A stretch of 22,133 nucleotides of DNA from Mariprofundus sp. UBA1536 (GTDB lineage Bacteria; Pseudomonadota; Zetaproteobacteria; Mariprofundales; Mariprofundaceae): positions 1 through 22,133 of the forward strand of contig DCPU01000017.1 in NCBI GenBank assembly GCA_002323245.1. Direction: 5' to 3'. A model generated the notes under the pieces. The model did no database searches. It was not told where the DNA came from and was given only the letters and a program-made list of their open reading frames with translations. Positions 7,626 to 15,415 of this stretch are shown piece by piece. Position numbers and translations under genes: made by a program. How positions within the stretch are numbered: the first letter of the stretch is position 1; each line of letters starts with the position of its first letter.

Positions 7626-8252
7626 ATGATTTCCTCCGAGCTTCCCATCCTTTATTCCTTTCGCCGCTGCCCTTATGCCATGCGCGCCAGAATGGCAATC
7701 CAACTTGCTGGCATAAAAGTGGAGCTCCGCGAAGTGTTACTCAAAGCCAAACCTGAAGCGATGTTGGCAGCCTCAGCCAAAGGCACTGTGCCTGTGTTGG
7801 TCGTATGCGAAGGACAAGTCATCGATGAAAGCTTGGATATCATGCATTGGGCGCTAGCCCAAAACGCATCATCACAGCAGCTGTTACAAATCTCTCAGCA
7901 AAACCAAGTCCTCATGCAAGTAAACGATAGCACATTTAAAACCTGGCTCGATAAATACAAATACGCCGACCGCTTCCCAGAACACAGCATGGCCTACTAT
8001 CGCGAGCAATGTGAGCAGTTTTTACGTGCTCTCGAACAAGCCTTGTTGGCATTTCCATATCTCAACTCAACACACCCTTCTATCGCTGATTACGCCATCT
8101 TCCCATTTATACGCCAGTTTGCAGGCGTTGAGCCCAACTGGTTCACAACCGCCCCCTATCCTAGGTTGCGAGATTGGTTACAAGCCCATATCCAAAGCAC
8201 CGTGTTTCACGACATCATGGAAAAACATCCCGTTTGGTCTCATCTCACTTAA
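7626..8252 (+). CDS. Glutathione S-transferase family protein
   Basis: This is a GST-fold protein of 208 residues. The N-terminal thioredoxin-like domain has LYSFRRCPYAMRARMAI with a candidate active-site Cys15, the cis-Pro motif GTVPVLV, and DESLDIMHW, which would contact the gamma-glutamyl group. The helical C-terminal domain includes PSIADYAIFPFIRQFAG, the conserved N-capping box. The CPYA motif makes a Cys-type (omega/beta-like) enzyme likely, with thiol transfer or deglutathionylation as the probable chemistry. The substrate is unknown. ATG 7626 is preferred, with an AGG about seven bases upstream; the longer frame from 7611 would need a GTG start. Confidence 0.85.
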   Translation: MISSELPILYSFRRCPYAMRARMAIQLAGIKVELREVLLKAKPEAMLAASAKGTVPVLVVCEGQVIDESLDIMHWALAQNASSQQLLQISQQNQVLMQVNDSTFKTWLDKYKYADRFPEHSMAYYREQCEQFLRALEQALLAFPYLNSTHPSIADYAIFPFIRQFAGVEPNWFTTAPYPRLRDWLQAHIQSTVFHDIMEKHPVWSHLT

Positions 8253-8302
8253 ATCCAAGGCTTTGGCTGGAAACCCTAAGCTTTTGATGCAACACTTGGC
8301 GC

Positions 8303-8905
8303 ATGTTTTGGATGCGACTTCTTTTAATTCTCTCACTGGTGCTGCCTGCAGCCTGCGCCAAAAAACCACCCCGTTATCTTGATGATAGCTGCTCAATTTT
8401 TATGGAAAAAGATGGTTGGTATGATGCTGCCAATGATTCATTCAAAAAATGGGGCGTGCCCATTCATGTGCAATTGGCCATCATTCATCAAGAGTCCCGC
8501 TTTGTTGCCCAAGCCAAAACCCCAACCGAATATCTGCTTTGGTTTATCCCTTGGGGGAACAAATCCTCGGCCTATGGATATGCACAGGTCAAAGATGAAA
8601 CCTGGGATTGGTACATCAAACAAACCGGCAACAGCGGCGCTGACCGTGATGATTTTGAAGATGTGACCGACTTTATCGGCTGGTATGTGAGTTACACCCA
8701 CAAAACCTTGGGCATCTCCAAATGGGATGCCTACAACCAATACCTTGCTTACCACGAAGGCCATGGTGGTTATAGGCGCAAAACATTCAACCAAAAACCA
8801 TGGTTGATTGGCGTATCCCAAAAGGTCAAAAAGCGCGCAGCCATGTATCAAGCCCAGTTGGCCAAGTGCAAAGATGAGCTTGAGAGCAGCTGGTGGCCGT
8901 TTTAA
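8303..8905 (+). CDS. Putative lytic transglycosylase-like lipoprotein (SLT domain)
   Basis: The 200-residue product starts with a lipoprotein-like signal: Arg, a hydrophobic core, then VLPAAC with the candidate lipidated Cys at 18. The position -3 Pro is unusual for a lipobox. The mature part resembles the SLT lysozyme fold: LAIIHQESRFVAQA holds the catalytic Glu (E64), SSAYGYAQVKDETW is the Gly-Tyr-Ala-Gln motif, and WDAYNQYLAYHEGHGGY is the third helix region. Such proteins cleave peptidoglycan between MurNAc and GlcNAc. ATG 8303 and ATG 8312 are both possible and neither has a clear ribosome site. It ends 73 bases before ppnN. Confidence 0.8.
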   Translation: MFWMRLLLILSLVLPAACAKKPPRYLDDSCSIFMEKDGWYDAANDSFKKWGVPIHVQLAIIHQESRFVAQAKTPTEYLLWFIPWGNKSSAYGYAQVKDETWDWYIKQTGNSGADRDDFEDVTDFIGWYVSYTHKTLGISKWDAYNQYLAYHEGHGGYRRKTFNQKPWLIGVSQKVKKRAAMYQAQLAKCKDELESSWWPF

Positions 8906-8978
8906 GATAGCACACAAGATAGCAAGCATTACAATCAACTTAGCAGAGCGGACAACGCTAGGCAGCAAAGGATTTGCA

Positions 8979-10361
8979 ATGAGCGCGACTAAAACTTACG
9001 ACGTGATTAGCACCATCATCGCCCCAGATGATAAATTGGAGTTGCTCTCCAAATTGGAAGTTGGGCAATTGCTCAACGGCAGCTCTGGCGGTTTATATGA
9101 GATGTTTCGCCGCTGCTCGCTGGCGGTGCTCAATTGTGATGCCGATTTGGATGATGGGCATGTATTGCTTGAGCGTTACAAAAGTTTTGAAATTCATGTG
9201 CGCCAAGTGGAACGCGGCATCAAGCTCGAACTCATCGATGCCCCCGCCTCAGCCTTTGTTGATGGTGTAATGATTAAGGGCATCCATGAGCATTTGTTTT
9301 CAGTGTTGCGCGATATCGTATTTATTCAAGATGAGATATTGAACAACCCCAACACCGATTTAAACACCTCCGAAGGCATCACCAATGCCGTGTTTTACAT
9401 CTTGCGCAATGCTGGTGTGCTCAACCTCTTGCGCCGACCCAAGCTGGTAGTCTGCTGGGGTGGCCATGCCATCACCCGCCATGAATACGACTACACCAAA
9501 AAGTTGGGTTATGAAATGGGCTTGCGCGATTTGGACATTTGCACGGGTTGTGGCCCTGGCGCCATGAAAGGCCCGATGAAAGGCGCCACCATCGCCCATG
9601 CCAAACAACGTGTGCATCACGGCCTATATTTGGGCATCACTGAGCCCGGCATCATTGCCGCAGAAGCGCCCAATCCGATTGTGAACAATCTTTGCATTAT
9701 GCCCGATATTGAAAAGCGTCTCGAAGCTTTCGTGCGCACTGCCCACGGCATTGTCGTCTTTGCAGGCGGCGTAGGCACTGCCGAAGAAATTTTGTATCTG
9801 CTCGGCATTTTGATGCATCCAGATAATAAAGACATGCCCTTCCCGCTGGTGCTCACTGGCCCGGAATCGGCGCGCCCGTATTTTGAACAAATCAACCAAT
9901 TTATTGCTGAAACCCTTGGCATCGAAGCCCAACAAAAATACCAAATCATCATCAACGACCCCGCCCTTGTCGCCAACACCATGCGCACAGGCATCGAGCA
10001 AGTGCGCTTGTATCGCAAGGCCAAGGGGGATGCTTATTATTTCAATTGGTCATTAAAAATTGACCAGGAATTTCAGCAACCCTTTGCCCCCACCCACGAA
10101 AATGTGCGCGGCCTTGCGCTACACAAAAACCAACCCACTTATTTGCTGGCCGCCAATATGCGCCGCGTGTTTTCAGCTCTGGTGGCAGGTAATGTGAAAG
10201 ATGAAGGCATTCGCGCCATTGAAAAATATGGTGATTTCGAAATCCACGGCGAAGCTAGTATCATGGATCCTGTGGATCGCCTGCTCCAAGCATTCGTGGC
10301 TCAAGGCCGCATGAAAATGACTGCCGAAGACTACCGCCCCTGCTATAAAATCATAAAGTAA
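8979..10361 (+). CDS. ppnN: Pyrimidine/purine nucleotide 5'-monophosphate nucleosidase
   Basis: PpnN (YgdH) hydrolyses nucleoside monophosphates to free base and ribose 5-phosphate and in E. coli is activated by (p)ppGpp. The 460 residues match E. coli length. The order is an N-terminal DUF4478-type domain, a central LOG/lysine-decarboxylase-like Rossmann core and a C-terminal DUF3412-type domain. The core carries VVCWGGHAITRHEYDY, CTGCGPGAMKGPMKGA and FAGGVGTAEEILYLLGI near residues 260-276, where the family usually has PGG. ATG 8979 is preceded by AAAGGA at the right distance; the long upstream extension is out of character for the family. A terminator-like element follows. Confidence 0.94.
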   Translation: MSATKTYDVISTIIAPDDKLELLSKLEVGQLLNGSSGGLYEMFRRCSLAVLNCDADLDDGHVLLERYKSFEIHVRQVERGIKLELIDAPASAFVDGVMIKGIHEHLFSVLRDIVFIQDEILNNPNTDLNTSEGITNAVFYILRNAGVLNLLRRPKLVVCWGGHAITRHEYDYTKKLGYEMGLRDLDICTGCGPGAMKGPMKGATIAHAKQRVHHGLYLGITEPGIIAAEAPNPIVNNLCIMPDIEKRLEAFVRTAHGIVVFAGGVGTAEEILYLLGILMHPDNKDMPFPLVLTGPESARPYFEQINQFIAETLGIEAQQKYQIIINDPALVANTMRTGIEQVRLYRKAKGDAYYFNWSLKIDQEFQQPFAPTHENVRGLALHKNQPTYLLAANMRRVFSALVAGNVKDEGIRAIEKYGDFEIHGEASIMDPVDRLLQAFVAQGRMKMTAEDYRPCYKIIK

Positions 10362-10393
10362 GGACATCATTCTTTTTGAAGCGCAGGATGATG

Positions 10394-10465
10394 TGAAAAC
10401 GCGGTGGTCAGCGTTCTTTTCATGTCTGAAAGTGATGGAAGCTATTTAAATGGGGCTTTTTTTTT
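10394..10465 (+). terminator. Candidate terminator after ppnN
   Basis: Two modest hairpins follow the gene. AACGC (10398-10402) pairs with GCGTT (10411-10415) before a short T run. A seven-pair stem with three G-U pairs (10437-10443 with 10454-10460) leads into nine Ts (10457-10465). The second is the better candidate. Confidence 0.45.
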
Positions 10466-10657
10466 ACTTCGTTGCTCTAGGGGCAACACCCAACAAAGCT
10501 CACCCTAAAACTTCCACACCCCACCAATATCCTTCTATACGAAATACCATTTTTAGTGTATGGTCTTATTTTGCCTCATGGGCTGATTGATACACCTAAG
10601 CTTGAGTGAGGCCTACCAACGTATTTGCTTTCTAAACGGTTGGTATCGGAGGTATTT
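10466..10657 (+). promoter_or_regulatory. Leader region of the [FeFe] hydrogenase gene
   Basis: The spacer holds a hairpin GTTGCTC-TAG-GGGCAAC at 10473-10489 and a dyad ACCAT-N9-ATGGT (about 10549-10567). The ribosome site GGAGG lies five bases before the ATG at 10658. I could not assign a -35/-10 pair confidently. The dyad could be a regulator site, but no known operator is matched. Confidence 0.3.
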
Positions 10658-12736
10658 ATGCTCAACCTCACCGTCAACGGCAGAGCAGTGACCGTAGCAG
10701 ATGGCGCTACCCTGCTTGAGGCCACGCGCCAAGCTGGCGTGTTTGTGCCCACGCTATGCCATTACTCCCGCCTACCCTCCCACGCTGTTTGCCGCATGTG
10801 CCTTGTTGATGTGGGCAAAGATGGAACATCGCATTTACAGCCCGCCTGCGTTACCCCTGCCAAAGCGGGTGATACGGTGGTCACCGACTCCGAAAATTTA
10901 ATGCAGTTTCGCAACTGCGATGCCCAGTGGCTGCTTGATCGCCATCCCAATGATTGCATACGCTGTGAGGTGAACGGCGCCTGCAAACTGCAAAACTTTG
11001 TAAGCGACAATCAATTGCAAAACCATTGGCGCGATGCCCCCGAAGATTCGCCAAGCCTTTCCAAACATCAGGTCAGCGATCACACCTCACCCAGCATCTG
11101 GCGCGATTTGGCCAAATGCGTGGAATGCGGCTTATGCGTGGAAGCTTGCGGTGAACATGGCCAGCAACAATATGTTATCGGCTTTGCTGAACGCGGTGAA
11201 GGCAGAATGCCTGTCACGGTGTTTGACCAAACCTTGGCCGATACCCACTGCATCTCTTGCGGTCAATGCACGCTGGTCTGCCCTGTAGGCGCACTGATTG
11301 AAGCACCGCACTGGCATGAAGTGTTGCGCACCCTTGATGCGCATAGGCGCGTATCGGTGGTGCAAGTTGCCCCGGCCACGCGTATTGCCATCAGCGAAGA
11401 ATTTGGCATGCAGGCAGGCACCGTCAGCACAGGTAGATTAATCCATGCCCTACGCCAGCTTGGTTTTGATTATGTATTCGACACCAACTTCGCTGCCGAT
11501 TTAACCATCATGGAAGAAGGCACTGAATTTCTCAGCCGCTTGAAAGCACAGAAAAACCTACCCCTGTTCACCTCCTGCTGCCCCGGCTGGGTCAATTGGG
11601 TGGAAATCAATCGCCCCAACCTTTTGCCTTTTTTAAGCACCACCAAATCCCCACAGCAAATGCATGGCGCGCTGAGCAAACGCGGCGCTTTTGCCCGTAG
11701 CCTTGGTGCAAGCTTTGCCGCAGGTGAGGAAGAGCCTTATGTGGTGAGCGTGATGCCATGCACCGCTAAAAAGGATGAAGCAGTGCGCCCTGACCTTGCT
11801 GGTGATGTTGATCATGTGCTCACCACCCGCGAGCTGGCGCGTATGATTCAAGCCCGTGGCATTGCCTTTAGCGCCCTACCCGATGATGGTGTGTTTGATA
11901 ACCCCCTTGGCGAGAGCACAGGCGCTGCCCAAATCTTTGGCGCATCGGGCGGTGTGATGGAAGCTGTGGTGCGCACAGCAGCCCACCTGATTGGCGAAGA
12001 AGACAGCATGCCTTTGGAATGGCAACAGTTGCGCGGTGTGGACGCTGGCATCAAAACTGCCGAGATTCCTGGCGTGGGCAAAGTGGCCATCTGCAATGGT
12101 ATTGCGGCTGCCCAAGATTTGTTGCAAACAGATAGCTGGCGTCATGAATTTGTGGCCATTGAAGTGATGTCTTGCGTAGGTGGTTGTTTGGGCGGCGGCG
12201 GCGAACCCAAATCCGACGACCCGCTGGTATTGCAAAAACGTATGCAAGCCATTTATGCCATGGACAAAACAGCCAGCAGAAGGCGCTCGTTTGAAAATCA
12301 GGATGTGCAAAAGCTCTATGCCACCCAACTCAAACACCCCAACTCCCCCGAAGCCGAAGCCCTGTTGCATACAAGCTTTGCTGCGCGCAACTCCAAACGC
12401 TCGCTTTTGATGCGCTTTCTTGATTGCGTGGATAGGCGCGATGGTGCAGCTGCCGCCAAGCTCTTTCATCCCGATGCCATCTGGGCCACAGCCTCACCTT
12501 TTGGCGACATCCAAGGCGCTGACCATATCGAAACTTTTATTCAAAGCACATTGCCCCCACGGAAGTTTGGCCCAGCTTATGCCCGCCATCGTATGGCCGC
12601 AGCGCAGGATAGCGAAGACCTCACAGTGCTCACCCCTGCTGGCGAGCGTTGTCGGTTTACCGTGGAAGTGGCCACCATGGATGAACACAGCCCATCAAGC
12701 CAGGTCATCACATCCTTAGTGCGTGAAGTCCTCTAG
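10658..12736 (+). CDS. [FeFe] hydrogenase catalytic subunit with C-terminal NTF2-like domain
   Basis: The 692-residue product catalyses H2 formation or oxidation. Residues 1-75 are a 2Fe-2S ferredoxin domain (C34, C45, C48, C64). H96-x3-C100-x2-C103-x5-C109 is the His-ligated 4Fe-4S site. C154, C157, C160, C164 and C198, C201, C204, C208 hold two 4Fe-4S clusters. The H-cluster motifs are TSCCPGW (C307 probable proton donor, C308 ligand), MPCTAKKDE (C368) and EVMSCVGGCLGGGGEP (C506, C510). The small-subunit helices follow to about 575. Residues about 578-692 resemble an NTF2/SnoaL-like fold (LLMRFLDCVDRRDGAAAAKLF, GADHIETFI), not normally part of these enzymes. ATG 10658 has GGAGG at five bases. 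HydE, HydF and HydG are not in this window. No signal peptide, so cytoplasmic. Confidence 0.95.
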   Translation: MLNLTVNGRAVTVADGATLLEATRQAGVFVPTLCHYSRLPSHAVCRMCLVDVGKDGTSHLQPACVTPAKAGDTVVTDSENLMQFRNCDAQWLLDRHPNDCIRCEVNGACKLQNFVSDNQLQNHWRDAPEDSPSLSKHQVSDHTSPSIWRDLAKCVECGLCVEACGEHGQQQYVIGFAERGEGRMPVTVFDQTLADTHCISCGQCTLVCPVGALIEAPHWHEVLRTLDAHRRVSVVQVAPATRIAISEEFGMQAGTVSTGRLIHALRQLGFDYVFDTNFAADLTIMEEGTEFLSRLKAQKNLPLFTSCCPGWVNWVEINRPNLLPFLSTTKSPQQMHGALSKRGAFARSLGASFAAGEEEPYVVSVMPCTAKKDEAVRPDLAGDVDHVLTTRELARMIQARGIAFSALPDDGVFDNPLGESTGAAQIFGASGGVMEAVVRTAAHLIGEEDSMPLEWQQLRGVDAGIKTAEIPGVGKVAICNGIAAAQDLLQTDSWRHEFVAIEVMSCVGGCLGGGGEPKSDDPLVLQKRMQAIYAMDKTASRRRSFENQDVQKLYATQLKHPNSPEAEALLHTSFAARNSKRSLLMRFLDCVDRRDGAAAAKLFHPDAIWATASPFGDIQGADHIETFIQSTLPPRKFGPAYARHRMAAAQDSEDLTVLTPAGERCRFTVEVATMDEHSPSSQVITSLVREVL

Positions 12737-12861
12737 ACTAACTGGGCCCGCGCTCACTTTACCACTAGAATCATAGATGTTTGCCTGTTGAGCTGTTAAC
12801 GTTTTTGCTTGTAACGGCGATAAATAGAAACACTTCAGGCAACAGCTTTGTTAGGAGCAAG

Positions 12862-13872
12862 ATGGCATCTCTGATTGATAACATATTCAACTTGTTTTCT
12901 TTGCAACCCAGCGCGGGAACCGAGGCCCAAGCCGTTGTTTTTCGGCGTAATGATTATGATGTCACCGACACCATTTGTATCACCTCCGCAGCAGCCGTCA
13001 GCAATGAGGTTTGCCGCATTTATAGCGCCCTTTTTCCGCAAGCCTCCACGGCCCATCTTGCCCAAGCCTTTATTGATTTTGAGCGCATTCACGCAGGAAA
13101 ATACGATAGTTATTATGCCGCTGAAACACCCTACCATGATATGCAACATGCTTTGGATGTGGTCTTGTGCATGGCGCGCATCTTAAGCGGCTACAACCAA
13201 GCCGAGCTGGAATCGCGCAAGATCGCAGCCGATTTGGCTGAAATTGGCATTATCGTCGCCTTGTTTTGCGATGTGGGATACATCCGAAAACACGATGACT
13301 ATTTCATCGAACACGGCGCAGTGTTCACCTCAACCCATGTCTCACGCGGTGCAGAATTTTTGGGCCTCTATCTGCATGACTTGGAGCTAGATGCGCAAGT
13401 AGAGTTGGCTAAGAAGCTGATTCATTTCACAGGTTACGAAGTGGAAATCGAAAATATTCAATCTGAGAGCCATCAACATAAAATCCTGGGTTATATGATT
13501 GGCTCCGCCGATTTGGTGGCCCAGCTTGCTGATTGTTGTTATTTGGAAAAATGCAGCGAGCGCCTGTATGAAGAGTTTGTTTATGCAGAACTGGTGCGCC
13601 CCGAATATGGCGGCGATTCCAACAAAGAATACGTGTTTGAATCCAAAGATCACATGATGAAAATGACCACCAACTTCATGAAATTCTCCATCGATGTGCG
13701 CTTAGAAAAGACCCTCGGTGGTGTGTATCACTATCTCTCCACCTTCTTTGATGGCGACAACCCCTACCTCGACTTTATGCACAAAAACAAAACCTATTTG
13801 GAAAAGCTACTCATCAAAGGCGGCTGGAAAGGCAGCCTTCGCCGCGCGCTCCCCATCATCATCAAGAAATAA
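12862..13872 (+). CDS. HD/cyclic-nucleotide-phosphodiesterase-fold protein, metal site altered
   Basis: The 336-residue product resembles class I phosphodiesterase/HD-fold proteins. TPYHDMQHALDVV (H92, H96) corresponds to the YHNxxH motif. ALFCDVGYIRKHDDYF corresponds to the HD-containing helix but has Cys136 where the metal-binding His is expected, next to Asp137. SADLVAQLA (D217) matches the later Asp ligand. A basic C-terminus (GWKGSLRRALPIIIKK) may touch membrane or nucleic acid. ATG 12862 is chosen because AGGAG lies four bases upstream and the frame before it has no conserved character. It follows the hydrogenase by 125 bases on the same strand. Whether it is catalytically active, and on what, is unknown. 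Confidence 0.65.
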   Translation: MASLIDNIFNLFSLQPSAGTEAQAVVFRRNDYDVTDTICITSAAAVSNEVCRIYSALFPQASTAHLAQAFIDFERIHAGKYDSYYAAETPYHDMQHALDVVLCMARILSGYNQAELESRKIAADLAEIGIIVALFCDVGYIRKHDDYFIEHGAVFTSTHVSRGAEFLGLYLHDLELDAQVELAKKLIHFTGYEVEIENIQSESHQHKILGYMIGSADLVAQLADCCYLEKCSERLYEEFVYAELVRPEYGGDSNKEYVFESKDHMMKMTTNFMKFSIDVRLEKTLGGVYHYLSTFFDGDNPYLDFMHKNKTYLEKLLIKGGWKGSLRRALPIIIKK

Positions 13873-13905
13873 CCCATCCGCTTTATCTCTAAGCTACCCA
13901 AAAGA

Positions 13906-14139
13906 CTATATTTTTTTGAACCGCCATCCCCCAGGGGAGCCTCTCTCACTACGCCAGCTAGCTGGCTCGTAATTCACCATCAATTCGCAAAGTGACACGA
14001 AGGTTTTTTTGGTCAGGTTCTCCTTGTTATACAAACGCCAAAACTGAAGACACCAAAAAATATAGCCCTCAACGTAAAGGCGCATGATCTGTGAACGTGA
14101 CTGCTCCTGATGACTCATATGCAATAGCTCCGCTTTCAT
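13906..14139 (-). CDS. Small hypothetical protein
   Basis: A 77-residue frame starts at ATG 14139 with a strong GGAGGAG five bases upstream, which argues that it is or was translated; the longer frame to 14184 lacks such a site. The middle is aromatic (YVEGYIFWCLQFWRLYNKEN) and the end is basic and glycine-rich (ASWRSERGSPGGWRFKKI). I do not recognise the family. It sits between the hydrogenase locus and a repeat-tagged DUF2971 remnant, so it may belong to the same inserted DNA. It converges on the HD gene, 33 bases apart. Confidence 0.45.
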   Translation of the reverse strand: MKAELLHMSHQEQSRSQIMRLYVEGYIFWCLQFWRLYNKENLTKKTFVSLCELMVNYEPASWRSERGSPGGWRFKKI

Positions 14140-14187
14140 AAATCTCCTCCAGCAACAAACATAAAGAGGAGGTATTCTATTCATTTA

Positions 14188-14205
14188 AGGTCTAGCCATA
14201 GACCT
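14188..14205. repeat. Inverted repeat (hairpin)
   Basis: AGGTCTA and TAGACCT, seven perfect pairs, flank the loop GCCA. With one bulged base the arms extend through TTA/TAA. It lies between the dispersed repeat tag and the small hypothetical gene, an arrangement like a REP hairpin beside its tag. Confidence 0.6.
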
Positions 14206-14677
14206 AACATATCATTTGCATTTCAAGATTCAAGACCTGACACCTTTTCTTGCGATACCTGGGCTGTTTCCTATACATTACTGGCTTTGGGATCCCATCA
14301 AAAGGGCCGTACCCTTCCCAAGAAGTAGACAGCAAAATAGTAGGAGGAGAAAGGTTAACAAACATTCCTTTATCAAAATCTAGCCCACTTAACCCAAGAA
14401 CAACTCCTCTATGCTCATCGGCATAATGAGCCCACATGAGAAGATTCTCTTTTGATTCTGAAAAACTAATTACGCCAATGTTATTTTTATTCCGTTCTAC
14501 ATACTCAGAAAAACTTATTTCGCCTAATCCGGTTTGAACTACACTTGAATCATCAAAGTAACTAACCAGCTCTTTGAGTCCTTTCTCACAATAAACAGCC
14601 TCAAAAGGATCGTTCAATGCAGACAATTGAGTAGCGCGGATAAACCCATCCTTTAAAACCCGTCTTGGACTGCTCAT
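14204..14677 (-). pseudogene. DUF2971-family protein, remnant
   Basis: Diagnostic DUF2971 blocks are present: FIRATQLSALNDPFE near the N-terminus, and VISFSESKENLLMWAHYADEHRGVVLGL in the middle. A stop codon directly precedes the ATG and the usual opening of the family (an aromatic-rich strand before the NDPFE segment) is missing, so the 5' end looks cut. The 3' end, from about RYRKKRCQVLNL, is translated from a dispersed repeat (see the repeat at 14221-14245) and not from DUF2971 sequence. At 157 residues it is well short of the usual 230 or more. Members are often found in defence and mobile contexts, but their function is not established. Confidence 0.7.
14221..14245 (-). repeat. Dispersed repeat tag resembling RAYT-associated repeats
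   Basis: On the minus strand the unit reads GGTGTCAGGTCTTGAATCTT and continues GAAA. It shares the layout GGxGTCAG-purine-pyrimidine followed by a TTGA-rich part with the repeats around the transposase at 21357 (GGGGTCAGACTCGATTGATT). It forms the 3' end of the DUF2971 remnant. Confidence 0.5.
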
Positions 14678-14713
14678 TTACTTCTATTACAGACCCTGCT
14701 CGGGATGGTCGAT

Positions 14714-14989
14714 TTATTTTGGCCCAGGGGTGGAGGCAGTGCCTCCACCTCCGGTCAATCGTTCAACCCATCGGGCAATGCCTTTTGCAATGTTAGCAAT
14801 TGCTTCAATAAAGCCTCTTCGCGTTGTTGGGCCTGCTGGGCTGTCAGGATCACAAGCTCTGCCAAGTTGCTCACTTGCGTGCTCAATAGATCGGCCGCAT
14901 TCCGATAACCGTCGCATTCTCTCCTCATGGCCGTGATCTCGGACATAAGAAAGCGAAAGGGTCTGTGACTTGGTGCTGGGAAGATTCAT
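14714..14989 (-). CDS. Putative mobilization accessory protein (mobD position)
   Basis: A 91-residue frame starts ATG 14989 with AGGAG six bases upstream, ten bases after the mobB stop, so it is positioned as the last gene of the mob operon. The product is polar, with RMRRLSECGRSIEHASEQLGRACD and a possible amphipathic helix RGFIEAIANIAKGIARWVERL, ending in a Gly/Thr/Pro tail encoded by a perfect dyad (14729-14749). No family is recognised. A second open frame inside it (14755-14946) encodes a protein that looks more MbeD-like, so which frame is used, or whether both are, is open. Confidence 0.5.
   Translation of the reverse strand: MNLPSTKSQTLSLSYVRDHGHEERMRRLSECGRSIEHASEQLGRACDPDSPAGPTTRRGFIEAIANIAKGIARWVERLTGGGGTASTPGPK
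14729..14749. repeat. Perfect dyad at the end of the mob operon
   Basis: GGTGGAGGC and GCCTCCACC, nine pairs, flank the loop AGT. It forms a strong hairpin on either strand but no U-run follows in the leftward transcript, so it is not a classical terminator. It could stabilise the 3' end of the mob mRNA. Confidence 0.6.
14755..14946 (-). CDS. Possible overlapping MbeD-like coiled-coil protein
   Basis: The 63-residue frame is nested in the preceding gene in another frame. It encodes a heptad-rich helix (DLLSTQVSNLAELVILTAQQ, then AQQREEALLKQLLTLQKAL) like the small MbeD/MobD proteins of ColE1-type plasmids, where mob genes are known to overlap extensively. There is no good ribosome site before ATG 14946, so expression would need coupling. 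It could instead be the shadow of the 91-residue frame. Confidence 0.4.
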   Translation of the reverse strand: MSEITAMRRECDGYRNAADLLSTQVSNLAELVILTAQQAQQREEALLKQLLTLQKALPDGLND

Positions 14990-14998
14990 CGTTAACTC

Positions 14999-15415
14999 CT
15001 ACTTTACCCTGATTAGGTACTGACCATCCTGAGTTTTCAGGACGTTCGTCGGGGACACGGACACATAACTCTGTCCCTGGTAGGTCATGGTTTGATAGGT
15101 CGTCAGCGCGCTGAGAATGCTCAGGGCCTCCAACTTCTGCTGAGCCCAAGTCATAGTCACTCCGAGAAGAAGACAATTCAGCAAGAACGGCATCCAAAGC
15201 AACAGTTGTTTCCGCTTCATCGCTTTTGTGTAATCACTGTGAGCGCGCTGCAAGGTCGACCTTAAGCTTTTTTGAAAGCCGCTGAGTACGCCGTCGGTTT
15301 GATTCCTTAAGTCGCGTTCGAGCCGCGTTATATTGCCTCTGACGATCTTCGTCAGCTCTGCCTCGGCTTTCCTCGATTGCGCCTCGGCTCTCTGTAATGC
15401 CTGCATATGATTCAT
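14999..15415 (-). CDS. mobB: MbeB/MobB-like mobilization protein, membrane-anchored
   Basis: The 138-residue product has the MbeB architecture. A charged coiled-coil segment (MNHMQALQRAEAQSRKAEAE through about residue 68) is followed by a membrane helix LLLWMPFLLNCLLLGVTMTWA (70-90) and a short tail ending LKTQDGQYLIRVK, which resembles the end of ColE1 MbeB. In ColE1 MbeB stabilises the relaxosome and helps it engage the conjugation machinery at the membrane. ATG 15415 overlaps the mobA stop as ATGA, with AGGAG seven bases upstream; the longer frame to 15526 lies inside mobA. Unlike ColE1, where mbeB is nested in mbeA, here it follows mobA. Confidence 0.75.
   Translation of the reverse strand: MNHMQALQRAEAQSRKAEAELTKIVRGNITRLERDLRNQTDGVLSGFQKSLRSTLQRAHSDYTKAMKRKQLLLWMPFLLNCLLLGVTMTWAQQKLEALSILSALTTYQTMTYQGQSYVSVSPTNVLKTQDGQYLIRVK

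Noticed and set aside
10586..10600. FNR-like site before the hydrogenase (TTGAT-ACAC-CTAAG)
   Set aside because: Only one half matches the TTGAT-N4-ATCAA consensus; a single half-site is expected by chance.
10600..10640. Sigma-54 promoter before the hydrogenase
   Set aside because: The GG and GC elements are 15 bases apart; the required spacing is 10.
11876..12469. A 197-codon frame antisense to the hydrogenase
   Set aside because: It overlaps a clear gene with conserved motifs, is rich in His/Ala/Gly from frame shadowing and has no ribosome site.
14729..14749. Strong dyad as a terminator for the mob operon
   Set aside because: No U-run follows on the minus strand, and it lies within coding sequence.
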